Below, piece by piece: positions 35,649 through 49,833 of a stretch of DNA of 64,000 bases. Made by a program: the position numbers and the translations under genes. The notes below the pieces were generated by a model. The model made no database searches, was not told where the DNA came from, and saw only the letters and a program-made list of their open reading frames with translations. The DNA comes from Antedon mediterranea (lineage: Eukaryota > Echinodermata > Crinoidea > Comatulida > Antedonidae). Location: NCBI RefSeq assembly GCF_964355755.1, contig NC_092679.1, positions 8,806,001-8,870,000 of the forward strand. Direction: 5' to 3'. Positions within the stretch are counted from its first letter, which is position 1; every line of letters begins with the position of its first letter.

Positions 35649-38600
35649 TTAAGCACTTTGATGTTTTTATGTTAACTAGTTTTTTCGAAAATCACAAAAT
35701 GGTCTAAAACGTCTCCAAATGTAATTTGAAGCTATTCTAAGCACTTGGGTGTTTTTATGTTAACAGTTTTTTCGAAAATCACAAAATGGTCTAAAACGTT
35801 TCCAAATGCGATTTGAAGCTATTCTGTACACTTTGATGCTTTTATGGTAACAAGTTTTTTCAAAAATCACAAAATGGTCTAAAATGTCTCCAAATGCGAT
35901 TTGAAGCTATTCTAAGCACTTTGGTGTTTTTATGGAAACAATTTTTTTCGAAAATCACAAAATGGTCTAAAACGTCTCCAATAGCGATTTGAAGCTTTTC
36001 TGTACACTTTGGTGTTTTTATGTTAACAAGTTTTTTCGAAAATCACAAAATGGTCTAAAACGTTTCCAAATGCGATTTGAAGCTATTCTGTACACTTTGA
36101 TGCTTTTATGGTAACAAGTTTTTTAGAAAATCACAAAATGGTCTAAAACATCTCCAAATGCGATTTAAAGCTATTTTAAGCACTTTTGTGTTTTTGTGTA
36201 ACCAAGTTTTTTCGAAAATCACAAAAGGGTCAAAAATGTCTCTAAATGCGATTTGAAGCTACTCTAAGCACTTTGGTGTTTTTATGTTAACAAGTTTTTT
36301 CGAAAATCACAAAATGGTCTAAAATGTCTCCAAATGCGATTTGAAGCTATTCTGTACACTTTGCTGTTTTGTGTGAAAAATGTTTGTCGAAATCCTCAAA
36401 ATGGTCAAAAACGTTTTTAAATACGATATTAAGCTATTTTTTGCTCTTTGATGTTTTTGTGTGAAAAGTTTTATCGAAATACTCAAAATGGTCTAAAACG
36501 GTTTCTAATGTGATTTTAAACACTTTGATGTTTTTGTGTAACCAAGTTTTTTCGAAAATCACAAAATGGTCTAAAATGTCTCCAAATGCGATTTGAAGCT
36601 ATTCTAAGCACTTTGGTGTTTTTATGAAAACAATTTTTTTCGAAAATCACAAAATGGTCTAAAACGTCTCCAATAGCAATTTGAAGCTTTTCTGTACACT
36701 TTGGTGTTTTTATGTTAACAAGTTTTTTCGAAAATCACAAAATGGTCTAAAACGTCTCCAAATGCGATTTGAAGCTATTCTGTACACTTTGATGTTTTTA
36801 TGTTCACAAGTTTTTTATAAAATCACAAAATGGTATAAAACGTCTCCAAATGCGATTTGAAGCTATTCTGTACACTTTGATGTTTTTATGTTAACAAGTT
36901 TTTTCGAAAATCACAAAAGGGTCTAAAATGTCTCGAAATGCGATTTGAAGCTATTCTAAGCACTTTGGTGTTTTTATGTTAACAAGTTTTTTCGAAAATC
37001 ACAAAATGGTCTAAAACGTCTCCAAATGCGATTTGAAGCTATTCTAAGCACTTTGGTGTTTTTATGTTAACAAGTTTTTTCGAAAATCACAAAATGGTCT
37101 AAAACGTCTCCAAATGCGATTTGAAGCTGTTTTAAGCACTTTGGTGCTTTTGTGTAACCAAGTTTTTTCGAAAATCACGAAATGGTCTAAAACGTCTCCA
37201 AATGCGATTTGAAGCTATTCTAAGCACTTTGGTGTTTTTACGTTAACAAGTTTTTTCGAAAATCACAAAATGGTCTAAAACGTCTCCAAATGCGATTTGA
37301 AGCTATTCTGTACACTTTGATGTTTTTATGTTAAAAAGTTTTTTCGAAAATCACAAAATGGTCTAAAACATCTACAAATGCGATTTGAAGCTATTCTGTA
37401 CACTTTGATGTTTTTATGTTAACAAGTTTTTTCGAAAATCACAAAATGGTCTAAAACGTTTCCAAATGCGATTTGAAGCTATTCTGTACACTTTTATGTT
37501 TTGTGTGAAAATTTTCTGTCGAAATGCTCAAAATGGTCAAAAACGTTTTTAAATACGATATTAAGCTACTTTGTGCTCTTTGATGTTTTTATGTGAAATG
37601 TTTTATCGAAATGCTCAAAATGGTCTAAAACGGTTTCTAATGTGATTTCAAGCACTTTGATGTTTTTGTGTAACCAAGTTTTTTCGAAAATCACAAAATG
37701 GTCTAAAACGTCTCCAAATGCGATTTGAAGCTATTTTAAGCACTTTGGTGCTTTTGTGTAACCAAGTTTTTTCGAAAATCACGAAATGGTCTAAAACGTC
37801 TCCAAATGCGATTTGAAGCTATTCTAAGCACTTTGGTGTTTTTACGTTAACAAGTTTTTTCGAAAATCACAAAATGGTCTAAAACGTCTCCAAATGCGAT
37901 TTGAAGCTATTCTGTACACTTTGATGTTTTTATGTTAACAAGTTTTTTCGAAAATCACAAAATGGTCTAAAACGTCTCCAAATGCGATTTAAAGCTATTT
38001 TAAGCACTTTTGTGTTTTTGTGTAACCAAGTTTTTTCGAAAATCACAAAAGGGTCTAAAATTTCTGTAAATGCGATTTGAAGCTATTTAAAGCACTTTGG
38101 TGTTTTTAGGTTAACAAGTTTTTTCGAAAATCACAAAATGGTCTAAAACGTCTACAAATGCGATTTGAAGCTATTCTAAGCACTTTTGTGTTTTTATGTT
38201 AACAAGTTTTTTCGAGAATCACAAAATGGTCTAAAACGTCTCCAAATGCGATTTGAAGCTATTTTAAGCACTTTGGTGTTTTTGTGTTAACAAGTTTTTC
38301 GAAATGCTCAAAATGGTCTAAAACGTCTTCAAATGCGATTTGAAGCTATTCTAAGCACTTTGGTGTTTTTATGTTAACAAGTTTTTTCGAAAATCACAAA
38401 ATGGTATAAAACGTCTCCAAATGCGATTTGAAGCTATTCTAAGCACTTTGGTGTTTTTATGTTAACAAGTTTTTTCGAAAATCATAAAATGGTCTAAAAC
38501 GTTTCCAAATGCGATTTCAAGCTATTCTGTACACTTTGATGTTTTGTGTGAAAATTTTCTTTCGAAATGCTCAAAATGGTCAAAAACGTTTTTAAATACG

Positions 38601-41600
38601 ATATTAAGCTACTTTGTGCTCTTTGATGTTTTTGTGTGAAATGTTTTATCGAAATGCTCAAAATGTTCTAAAACGGTTTCTAATGTGATTTCAAGCACTT
38701 TGATGTTTTTGTGTAACCAAGTTTTTCGAAAATCACAAAATTGTCTAAAACGTCTCCAAATGCGATTTGAAGCTATTCTGTACACTTTGATGTTTTTATG
38801 TTAACAAGTTTTTCGAAAATCACAAAATGGTCTAAAACGTCTCCAAATGCGATTTTAAGCTATTCTAAGCACTTTGGTGTTTTTATGTTAACAAGTTTTT
38901 TTGAAAATCACAAAATGGTCTAAAACGTCTCTAAATGCGATTTGAAGCTTTTCTGTACACTTTGATGTTTTTATGTTAACAACTTTTTTCGAAAATCACA
39001 AAATGGTCTAAAATGTCTCCAAATGCGATTTGAAGCTATTCTAAGCACTTTGGTGTTTTTATGGAAACAATTTTTTTCGAAAATCACAAAATGGTCTAAA
39101 ACGTCTCCAATAGCGATTTGAAGCTTTTCTGTACACTTTGGTGTTTTTATGTTAACAAGTTTTTTCGAAAATCACAAAATGGTCTAAAACGTCTCCAAAT
39201 GCGATTTGAAGCTATTCTGTACACTTTGATGTTTTTATGTTAACAAGTGTTTTCGAAAATCACAAAATGGTCTAAAACGTCTACAAATGCGATTTGAAGC
39301 TATTCTAAGCACTTTTGTGTTTTTATGTTAACAAGTTTTTTCGAAAATCACAAAAATAAATGGTCTAAAAGGTCTGCAAATGCGATTTGAAACTATTCTT
39401 AGCACATTGGTGTTTTTATTTAAACAAATTTTTTCGAAACTCACAAAATGGTCTAAAACGTCTCCAAATGCGATTTGAAGCTATTTTAAGCACTTTGGTG
39501 TTTTTGTGTTAACAAGTTTTTCGAAATGCTCAAAATGGTCTAAAACGTTTTTAAACACGATATTAAGCTATTTTGTGCTCTTTGATGTTTTTTTGTGAAA
39601 AGTTTTAGCAAAATGCTCAAAATGGTCTAAAACGATTTCTAATGTGATTTTAAGCACTTTGATGTTTTTATGTTAACTAGTTTTTTCGAAAATCACAAAA
39701 TGGTCTAAAACGTCTCCAAATGCGATTTGAAGCTATTTTAAGCACTTAGGTGCTTTTGTGTAACCAAGTTTTTTTGAAAATCACAAAAGGGTCTAAAATG
39801 TCTCCAAATGTGATTTGAAGCTATTTTAAGCACTTTGGTGTTTTTGTGTTAACAAGTTTTTCGAAAATCACAAAATTGTCTAAAACGTCTCCAAATGCGA
39901 TTTGAAGCTATTCTGTACACTTTGATGTTTTTATGTTAAGTTTTTTTGAAAATCACAAAATGGTCTAAAACGTTTCCAAATGCGATTTGAAGCTATTCTC
40001 TACACTTTGATGTTTTGTGTGAAAATTTTCTTTCGAAATGCTCAAAATGGTCAAAAACGTTTTTAAATACGATATTAAGCTACTTTGTGCTCTTTGATGT
40101 TTTTGTCTGAAATGTTTTATCGAAATGCTCAAAATGGTCTAAAACGGTTTCTAATGTGATTTCAAGCACTTTGATGTTTTTGTGTTACCAAGTTTTTCGA
40201 AAAACACAAAATTGTCTAAAACGTCTCCAAATGCGATTTGAAGCTATTCTGTACACTTTGATGTTTTTATGTTAACAAGTTTTTCTAAAATCACAAAATG
40301 GTCTAAAACGTCTCCAAATGCGATTTTAAGCTATTCTAAGCACTTTGGTGTTTTTATGTTAACAAGTTTTTTTGAAAATCACAAAATGGTCTAAAACGTC
40401 TTTAAATGCGATATGAAGCTTTTCTAAGCACTTTGGTGTTTTTATGGAAACAATTTTTTTCGAAAATCACAAAATGGTCTAAAACGTCTCCAAATGTGAT
40501 TTGAAGCTATTCTGTACACTTTGATGTTTTTATGCTAACAAGTTTTTTCGAAAATCACAAAATGGTCTAAAACGTCTACAAATGCGATTTGAAGCTAATC
40601 TGTACACTTTGATGTTTTTATGTTAACAAGTTTTTTCGAAAATCACAAAATGGTCTAAAACGTTTCCAAATGCGATTTGAAGCTATTCTGTACACTTTGA
40701 TGTTTTGTGTGAAAATTTTCTGTCGAAATGCTCAAAATGGTCAAAAACGTTTTTAAATACGATATTAAGCTACTTTGTGCTCTTTGATGTTTTTGTGTGA
40801 AATGTTTTATCGAAATGCTCAAAATGGTCTAAAACGGTTTCTAATGTGATTTCAAACACTTTGATGTTTTTGTGTAACCAAGTTTTTCAAAAATCACAAA
40901 ATTGTCTAAAACGTCTCCAAATGCGATTTGAAGCTATTCTGTACACTTTGGTGTTTTTATGTTAACAAGTTTTTTCGAAAATCACAAAATGGTCTAAAAC
41001 GTCTCCAAATGCGATTTAAAGCTATTTTAAGCACTTTTGTGTTTTTGTGTAACCAAGTTTTTTCGAAAATCACAAAATGGTCTAAAACGTCTCCAAATGC
41101 GATTTGAAGCTATTCTAAGCACTTTGGTGTTTTTATGTTAACAAGTTTTTTGGAAAATCACAAAATGGTATAAAACGTCTCCAAATGCGATTTGAAGCTA
41201 TTCTAAGCACTTTGGTGTTTTTATGTTAACAAGTTTTTTCGAAAATCACAAAATGGTCTAAAATGTCTCCAAATGCGATTTAAAGCTATTTTAAGCACTT
41301 TGGTGTTTTTGTGTTAACAAGTTTTTCGAAATGCACAAAATGGTCTAAAACGTCTCCAAATGCGATTTGAAGCTATTCTAAGCACTTTGGTGTTTTTATG
41401 TTAACAAGTTTTTTCGAAAATCACAAAATGGTCTAAAACGTCTCCAAATGCGATTTGAAGCTATTCTGTACACTTTGATGTTTTTATGTTAACAAGTTTT
41501 TTCGAAAATCACAAAATGGTCTAAAACGTCTACAAATGCGATTTGAAGCTATTCTAAGCACTTTTGTGTTTTTATTTAAACAAATTTTTTCGAAACTCAC

Positions 41601-44600
41601 AAAATGGTCTAAAACGTCTCCAAAGGCGATTTGAAGCTATTTTAAGTACTTTGGTATTTTTGTGTTACCAAGTTTTTCGAAATGCTCAAAATGGTCTAAA
41701 ACGTTTTTAAACACGATATTAAGCTATTTTGTGCTCTTTGATGTTTTTTTGTGAAAAGTTTTAGCGAAATGCTCAGAATGGTCTAAAACGATTTCTAATG
41801 TGGTTTTAAGGACTTTGATGTTTTTATGTTAACTAGTTTTTTCGAAAATCACAAAATGGTCTAAAACGTCTCCAAATGCGATTTGAAGCTATCTTAAGCA
41901 CTTAGGTGCTTTTGTGTAACTCAGTTTTTTCGAAAATCATAAAAAGGTCTAAAATGTCTCCAAATGTGATTTGAAGCTATTTTAAGCACTTTGGTGTTTT
42001 TGTGTTAACAAGTTTTTCGAAAATCACAAAATTGTCTAAAACGTCTCCAAATGCGATTTGAAGCTATTCTGTACACTTTGATGTTTTTATGTTAACAAGT
42101 TTTTTAGAAAATCACAAAATGGTCTAAAATGTCTCCAAATGCGATTTGAAGCTATTCTAAGCACTTTGGTGTTTTTATGTTAACAAGTTTTTTCGAAAAT
42201 CACAAAATGGTCTAAAACGTCTCCAAATGCGATTTGAAGATATTTTAAGCACTTTGGTGTTTTTGTGTTAACAAGTTTTTCGAAATGCTCAAAATGGTCT
42301 AAAACGTCTCCAAATGCGATTTGAAGCTATTCTAAGCACTTTGGTGTTTTTATGTTAACAAGTTTTTTCAAAAATCACAAAATGGTCTAAAACGTTTCCA
42401 AATGCGATTTGAAGCTATTCTGTACACTTTGATGTTTTGTGTGAAAATTTTCTGTCGAAATGCTCAAAATGGTCAAAAACGTTTTTAAATACGATATTAA
42501 GCTACTTTGTGCTCTTTGATGTTTTTGTGTGAAATGTTTTATCGAAATGCTCAAAATGGTCTAAAACGGTTTCTAATGTGATTTCAAGCACTTTGATGTT
42601 TTTGTGTAACCAAGTTTTTCGAAAATCACAAAATTGTCTAAAACGTCTCCAAATGCGATTTGAAGCTATTCTGTACACTTTGATGTTTTTATGTTAACAA
42701 GTTTTTCGAAAATCACAAAATGGTCTAAAACGTCTCCAAATGCGATTTTAAGCTATTCTAAGCACTTTGGTGTTTTTATGGTAACAAGTTTTTTTGAAAA
42801 TCACAAAATGGTCTAAAACGTCTCTAAATGCGATTTGAAGCTTTTCTGTACACTTTGATGTTTTTATGTTAACAAGTTTTTTCGAAAATCACAAAATGGT
42901 CTAAAATGTCTCCAAATGCGATTTGAAGCTATTCTAAGCACTTTGGTGTTTTTATGGAAACAATTTTTTTCGAAAATCACAAAATGGTCTAAAACGTCTC
43001 CAAATGTGATTTGAAGCTATTCTGTACACTTTGATGTTTTTATGTTAACAAGTTTTTTCGAAAATCACAAAATGGTCTAAAACGTCTACAAATGCAATTT
43101 GAAGCTAATCTGTACACTTTGATGTTTTTATGTTAACAAGTTTTTTCGAAAATCACAAAATGGTCTAAAACGTTTCCAAATGCGATTTGAAGCTATTCTG
43201 TACACTTTGATGTTTTGTGTGAAAATTTTCTGTCGAAATGCTCAAAATGGTCAAAAACGTTTTTAAATACGATATTAAGCTACTTTGTGCTCTTTGATGT
43301 TTTTGTGTGAAATGTTTTATCGAAATGCTCAAAATGGTCTAAAACGGTTTCTAATGTGATTTCAAGCACTTTGATGTTTTTGTGTAACCAAGTTTTTCGA
43401 AAATCACAAAGTTGTCTAAAACGTCTCCAAATGCGATTTGAAGCTATTCTGTACACTTTGATGTTTTTATGTTAACAAGTTTTTCGAAAATCACAAAATG
43501 GTCTAAAACGTCTCCAAATGCGATTTTAAGCTATTCTAAGCACTTTGGTGTTTTTATGTTAACAAGTTTTTTTGAAAATCACAAAATGGTCTAAAACGTC
43601 TCTAAATGCGATTTGAAGCTTTTCTGTACACTTTGATGTTTTTATGTTAACAACTTTTTTCGAAAATCACAAAATGGTCTAAAATGTCTCCAAATGCGAT
43701 TTGAAGCTATTCTAAGCACTTTGGTGTTTTTATGGAAACAATTTTTTTCGAAAATCACAAAATGGTCTAAAACGTCTCCAATAGCGATTTGAAGCTTTTC
43801 TGTACACTTTGGTGTTTTTATGTTAACAAGTTTTTTCGAAAATCACAAAATGGTCTAAAACGTCTCCAAATGCGTTTTGAAGCTATTTTAAGCACTTTGG
43901 TGTTTTTATCTTAACAAGTTTTTTCGAAAATCACAAAATGGTCTAAAACGTATCCAAATGCGATTGAAGCTATTCTAAGCACTTTGGTGTTTTTATGTTA
44001 ACAAGTTTTTTCAAAAATCACAAAACGGTCTAAAACGTCTCCAAATGCGATTTGAAGCTATTCTGTACACTTTGATGTTTTTATGTTAACAAGTTTTTTC
44101 AAAAAACACAAAATGGTCTAAAACGTTTCCAAATGCGATTTGAAGCTATTCTGTACACTTTGATGTTTTGTGTGAAAATTTTCTGTCGAAATGTTCAAAA
44201 TGGTCAAAAACGTTTTTAAATACGATATTAAGCTACTTTGTGCTCTTTGATGTTTTTGTGTGAAAAGTTTTATCGAAATGCTCAAAATGGTCTAAAACGG
44301 TTTCTAATGTGATTTCAAGCACTTTGATGTTTTTGTGTAACCAAGTTTTTCGAAAATCACAAAATTGTCTAAAACGTCTCCAAATGCGATTTGAAGCTAT
44401 TCTGTACACTTTGATGTTTTTATGTTAACAAGTTTTTTCGAAAATCACAAAAGAGTCTAAAATATCTCGAAATGCGATTTGAAGCTATTCTAAGCACTTT
44501 GGTGTTTTTATGTTAACAAGTTTTTTCGAAATCACAAAATGGTCTAAAATGTCTCCAAATGCGATTTGAAGCTAATCTTAGCACATTGGTGTTTTTATGT

Positions 44601-45696
44601 TAACAAGTTTTTTCGAAAATCACAAAATGGTCTAAAACGACTCCAAATGCGATTTGAAGCTATTCTGTATACTTTGGTGTTTTTATGTTAACAAGTTTTT
44701 TCGAAAATCACAAAATGGTCTAAAACGTCTCCAAATGCGATTTGAAGCTATTCTAAGCACTTTGGTGTTTCTATGTTAACAAGTTTTTTAGAAAATCACA
44801 AAATGGTCTAAAACGTCTCCAAATGCGATTTGAAGCTATTCTGTACACTTTGATGTTTTGTGTGAAAATTTTCTGTCGAAATGCTCAAAATGGTCAAAAA
44901 CGTTTTTAAATACGATATTAAGCTACTTTGTGCTCTTTGATGTTTTTGTGTGAAATGTTTTATCGAAATGCTCAAAATGGTCTAAAATGGTTTCTAATGT
45001 GATTTCAAGCACTTTGATGTTTTTGTATAACCAAGTTTTTCGAAAATCACAAAATTGTCTAAAACGTCTCCAAATGCGATTTGAAGCTATTCTGTACACT
45101 TTGATGTTTTTATGTTAACAAGTTTTTCGAAAATCACAAAATGGTCTAAAACGTCTCCAAATGCGATTTTAAGCTATTCTAAGCACTTTGGTGTTTTTAT
45201 GTTAACAAGTTTTTCGAAAATCACAAAATGGTCTAAAACGTCTCCAAATGCGATTTGAAGCTATTCTGTACACTTTGATGTTTTTATGTTAACAAGTTTT
45301 TTCGAAAATCAAAAATGGTCTAAAACGTCTACAAATGCGATTTGAAGCTATTCTAAGCACTTTTGTGTTTTTATGTTAACAAGTTTTTTCGAAAATCACA
45401 AAATGGTCTAAAACGTCTGCAAATGCGATTTGAAGCTATTCTTAGCACATTGGTGTTTTTATTTAAACAAATTTTTTCGAAACTCACAAAATGGTCTAAA
45501 ACGTCTCCAAATGCGATTTGAAGCTATTTTAAGCACTTTGGTGTTTTTGTGTTAACAAGTTTTTCGAAATGCTCAAAATGGTCTAAAACGTTTTTAAACA
45601 CGATATTAAGCTATTTTGTGCTCTTTGATGTTTTTTTGTGAAAAGTTTTAGCGAAATGCTCAAAATGGTGTAAAACGATTTCTAATGTGATTTTAA
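35649..45696 (+). repeat. 88-bp satellite array, segment 5 (E4 to E5)
   Basis: About 10 kb of satellite without an A core. Two D1'-D2' pairs have empty TTAA sites at 39650-39653 and 41806-41809. This is the most irregular part of the array. Examples: CACAAAAATAAATGGTC (insertion, about 39350), AAAAGGTCTGC, TTATGTTAAGTTTTTTTG (deletion, about 39933), TTTTTGTCTGAAATG, GCTCAGAATGG and GTGGTTTTAAGG. A B-like remnant lies at 41.5-41.83 kb. No gene or foreign insert is visible. Confidence 0.96.
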
Positions 45697-46608
45697 AGAC
45701 CCCTTCCCTGCAATTTTGGACGTTTTTTGGAAAATAATACATATATATCACTTTAAAAACATTAAACCATGTCATTCCTTGTCTTAAATGTACGTTTTAT
45801 GGTAAATTATGATAAAAAGTGAGAAACAATGCACTACCTAAGTAGCTCGCGGCGATCGACCTCTCGTGGACGGTCTTAGGCCTAGCCTAGCTAGGCTTAG
45901 TTTTGTAGGCCTAGCTGGTAAACATCGATAACGTACGAACATCGTACGCTAGCTATATACCTAGCCTGACGTTGTATAGTTGCTGCATTAATTGTCTTTC
46001 TATTTTTGCCAGACTCCGTTGATACAAATTGGGGAAAACCCGGTATTTTCGCTGAAAAGTTAGGAGTCTTCCATTTGTTTTGGCTTCACGATCGATCGAA
46101 AAGTGGGCGAATTACAGGTGAAAAACAAAAATATCAATCCGCGCGCAATGCATTTTGGGATTTATAGCGGGCCGCTATAATTATTAGAATCGATTTATTT
46201 TTCACATTTTTAACCGTTTAAAGACGAAAAAAGTTATCGCAATATGACCATATAGTATTATTTTTACATTAAATATAGTTTGTGATCTTAAATTAGATCT
46301 AAAAAACGTAGGGAATGGGGCTTTAAGCACTTTGATGTTTTTATGTTAACTAGTTTTTTCGAAAATCACAAAATGGTCTAAAACGTCTCCAAATGTAATT
46401 TGAAGCTATTCTAAGCACTTGGGTGTTTTTATGTTAACAGTTTTTTCGAAAATCACAAAATGGTCTAAAACGTTTCCAAATGCGATTTGAAGCTATTCTG
46501 TACACTTTGATGCTTTTATGGTAACAAGTTTTTTCAAAAATCACAAAATGGTCTAAAATGTCTCCAAATGCGATTTGAAGCTATTCTAAGCACTTTGGTG
46601 TTTTTATG
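44110..46608 (+). repeat. 2.6-kb duplication containing E5, copy 1
   Basis: Matches 46721-49219 at a constant offset of 2611, including E5/E6 and the upstream markers GAAATGTTCAAAATGG, AAAAGAGTCTAAAATATCTCG and TTTTTCGAAATCAC. The copies part at 46609, where this one has TATGGAAACAATTTTTTTCG. Confidence 0.88.
45697..46322 (+). mobile_element. E5: TTAA-flanked element copy
   Basis: 626 bp with TTAA at 45693-45696 and 46323-46326. I found no private marker; it carries the majority base at each variable site noted here (CTTAGTTTTG, GTCTTTCTATTT, GGCTTCACG, CCGCGCGC). It is therefore the best stand-in for the ancestral copy in this window. Confidence 0.9.
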
Positions 46609-48307
46609 GAAACAATTTTTTTCGAAAATCACAAAATGGTCTAAAACGTCTCCAATAGCAATTTGAAGCTTTTCTGTACACTTTGGTGTTTTTATGTTAA
46701 CAAGTTTTTTCGAAAATCACAAAATGGTCTAAAACGTTTCCAAATGCGATTTGAAGCTATTCTGTACACTTTGATGTTTTGTGTGAAAATTTTCTGTCGA
46801 AATGTTCAAAATGGTCAAAAACGTTTTTAAATACGATATTAAGCTACTTTGTGCTCTTTGATGTTTTTGTGTGAAAAGTTTTATCGAAATGCTCAAAATG
46901 GTCTAAAACGGTTTCTAATGTGATTTCAAGCACTTTGATGTTTTTGTGTAACCAAGTTTTTCGAAAATCACAAAATTGTCTAAAACGTCTCCAAATGCGA
47001 TTTGAAGCTATTCTGTACACTTTGATGTTTTTATGTTAACAAGTTTTTTCGAAAATCACAAAAGAGTCTAAAATATCTCGAAATGCGATTTGAAGCTATT
47101 CTAAGCACTTTGGTGTTTTTATGTTAACAAGTTTTTTCGAAATCACAAAATGGTCTAAAATGTCTACAAATGCGATTTGAAGCTAATCTTAGCACATTGG
47201 TGTTTTTATGTTAACAAGTTTTTTCGAAAATCACAAAATGGTCTAAAACGACTCCAAATGCGATTTGAAGCTATTCTGTATACTTTGGTGTTTTTATGTT
47301 AACAAGTTTTTTCGAAAATCACAAAATGGTCTAAAACGTCTCCAAATGCGATTTGAAGCTATTCTAAGCACTTTGGTGTTTTTATGTTAACAAGTTTTTT
47401 AGAAAATCACAAAATGGTCTAAAACGTCTCCAAATGCGATTTGAAGCTATTCTGTACACTTTGATGTTTTGTGTGAAAATTTTCTGTCGAAATGCTCAAA
47501 ATGGTCAAAAACGTTTTTAAATACGATATTAAGCTACTTTGTGCTCTTTGATGTTTTTGTGTGAAATGTTTTATCGAAATGCTCAAAATGGTCTAAAATG
47601 GTTTCTAATGTGATTTCAAGCACTTTGATGTTTTTGTATAACCAAGTTTTTCGAAAATCACAAAATTGTCTAAAACGTCTCCAAATGCGATTTGAAGCTA
47701 TTCTGTACACTTTGATGTTTTTATGTTAACAAGTTTTTCGAAAATCACAAAATGGTCTAAAACGTCTCCAAATGCGATTTTAAGCTATTCTAAGCACTTT
47801 GGTGTTTTTATGTTAACAAGTTTTTCGAAAATCACAAAATGGTCTAAAACGTCTCCAAATGCGATTTGAAGCTATTCTGTACACTTTGATGTTTTTATGT
47901 TAACAAGTTTTTTCGAAAATCAAAAATGGTCTAAAACGTCTACAAATGCGATTTGAAGCTATTCTAAGCACTTTTGTGTTTTTATGTTAACAAGTTTTTT
48001 CGAAAATCACAAAATGGTCTAAAACGTCTGCAAATGCGATTTGAAGCTATTCTTAGCACATTGGTGTTTTTATTTAAACAAATTTTTTCGAAACTCACAA
48101 AATGGTCTAAAACGTCTCCAAATGCGATTTGAAGCTATTTTAAGCACTTTGGTGTTTTTGTGTTAACAAGTTTTTCGAAATGCTCAAAATGGTCTAAAAC
48201 GTTTTTAAACACGATATTAAGCTATTTTGTGCTCTTTGATGTTTTTTTGTGAAAAGTTTTAGCGAAATGCTCAAAATGGTGTAAAACGATTTCTAATGTG
48301 ATTTTAA
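46323..48307 (+). repeat. 88-bp satellite array, segment 6 (E5 to E6)
   Basis: About 2.0 kb of satellite, the shortest interval between elements. It combines the usual right flank of an element (to about 46720) with a repeat of 44110-45696. D1-D2 pairs lie at about 46.8 kb and 47.5 kb. Confidence 0.97.
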
Positions 48308-49219
48308 AGACCCCTTCCCTGCAATTTTGGACGTTTTTTGGAAAATAATACATATATATCACTTTAAAAACATTAAACCATGTCATTCCTTGTCTTAAAT
48401 GTACGTTTTATGGTAAATTATGATAAAAAGTGAGAAACAATGCACTACCTAAGTAGCTCGCGGCGATCGACCTCTCGTGGACGGTCTTAGGCCTAGCCTA
48501 GCTAGGCTTAGCTTTGTAGGCCTAGCTGGTAAACATCGATAACGTACGAACATCGTACGCTAGCTATATACCTAGCCTGACGTTGTATAGTTGCTGCATT
48601 AATTGTCTTTCTATTTTTGCCAGACTCCGTTGATACAAATTGGGGAAAACCCGGTATTTTCGCTGAAAAGTTAGGAGTCTTCCATTTGTTTTGGCTTCAC
48701 GATCGATCGAAAAGTGGGCGAATTACAGGTGAAAAACAAAAATATCAATCCGCGCGCAATGCATTTTGGGATTTATAGCGGGCCGCTATAATTATTAGAA
48801 TCGATTTATTTTTCACATTTTTAACCGTTTAAAGACGAAAAAAGTTATCGCAATATGACCATATAGTATTATTTTTACATTAAATATAGTTTGTGATCTT
48901 AAATTAGATCTAAAAAACGTAGGGAATGGGGCTTTAAGCACTTTGATGTTTTTATGTTAACTAGTTTTTTCGAAAATCACAAAATGGTCTAAAACGTCTC
49001 CAAATGTAATTTGAAGCTATTCTAAGCACTTGGGTGTTTTTATGTTAACAGTTTTTTCGAAAATCACAAAATGGTCTAAAACGTTTCCAAATGCGATTTG
49101 AAGCTATTCTGTACACTTTGATGCTTTTATGGTAACAAGTTTTTTCAAAAATCACAAAATGGTCTAAAATGTCTCCAAATGCGATTTGAAGCTATTCTAA
49201 GCACTTTGGTGTTTTTATG
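46721..49219 (+). repeat. 2.6-kb duplication containing E6, copy 2
   Basis: Second copy of 44110-46608. Its continuation after 49220 is TATGTTAACAAG, as after E1, not the E5-type TATGGAAACAA. Its right end therefore belongs to the E1-type lineage. Confidence 0.88.
48308..48933 (+). mobile_element. E6: TTAA-flanked element copy
   Basis: 626 bp with TTAA at 48304-48307 and 48934-48937. It shares CTTAGCTTTG only with E1, in agreement with the 47433-bp offset between their surroundings. Confidence 0.9.
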
Positions 49220-49833
49220 TTAACAAGTTTTTTCGAAAATCACAAAATGGTCTAAAACGTCTCCAAATGCGATTTTAAGCTATTTTAAGCACTTTGGTGT
49301 TTTTGTGTTAACAAGTTTTTCGAATTGCTCAAAATGGTCTAAAACGTCTCCAAATGCGATTTGAAGCTATTCTAAGCACTTTGGTGTTTTTATGTTAACA
49401 AGTTTTTTCGAAAATCACAAAATGGTCTAAAACGTCTCCAAATGCGATTTGAAGCTTTTCTGTACACTTTGATGTTTTTATGTTAACAACTTTTTTCGAA
49501 AATCACAAAATGGTCTAAAATGTCTCCAAATGCGATTTAAAGCTATTTTAAGCACTTTTGTGTTTTTGTGTAACCAAGTTTTTTCGAAAATCACAAAAGG
49601 GTCAAAAATGTCTCTAAATGCGATTTGAAGCTACTCTAAGCACTTTGGTGTTTTTATGTTAACAAGTTTTTTCGAAAATCACAAAATGGTCTAAAACGTC
49701 TCCAAATGCGATTTGAAGCTATTTTAAGCACTTAGGTGCTTTTGTGTAACCAAGTTTTTTCGAAAATCACAAAAAGGTCTAAAATGTCTCCAAATGTGAT
49801 TTGAAGCTATTTTAAGCACTTTGGTGTTTTTGT

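Larger units (their letters stand above)
26822..38370 (+). repeat. About 11-kb duplication, copy 2
   Basis: Second copy of 15708-26120. It differs mainly by an extra 616 bp (exactly seven 88-bp units) at 30.4-31.05 kb and by about 516 bp added at 37480-37995, which introduces a D1-D2 pair with TTTTTATGTGAAATG. The D2' TTAA site is filled at E4, as it is at E3 in copy 1. Confidence 0.85.
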
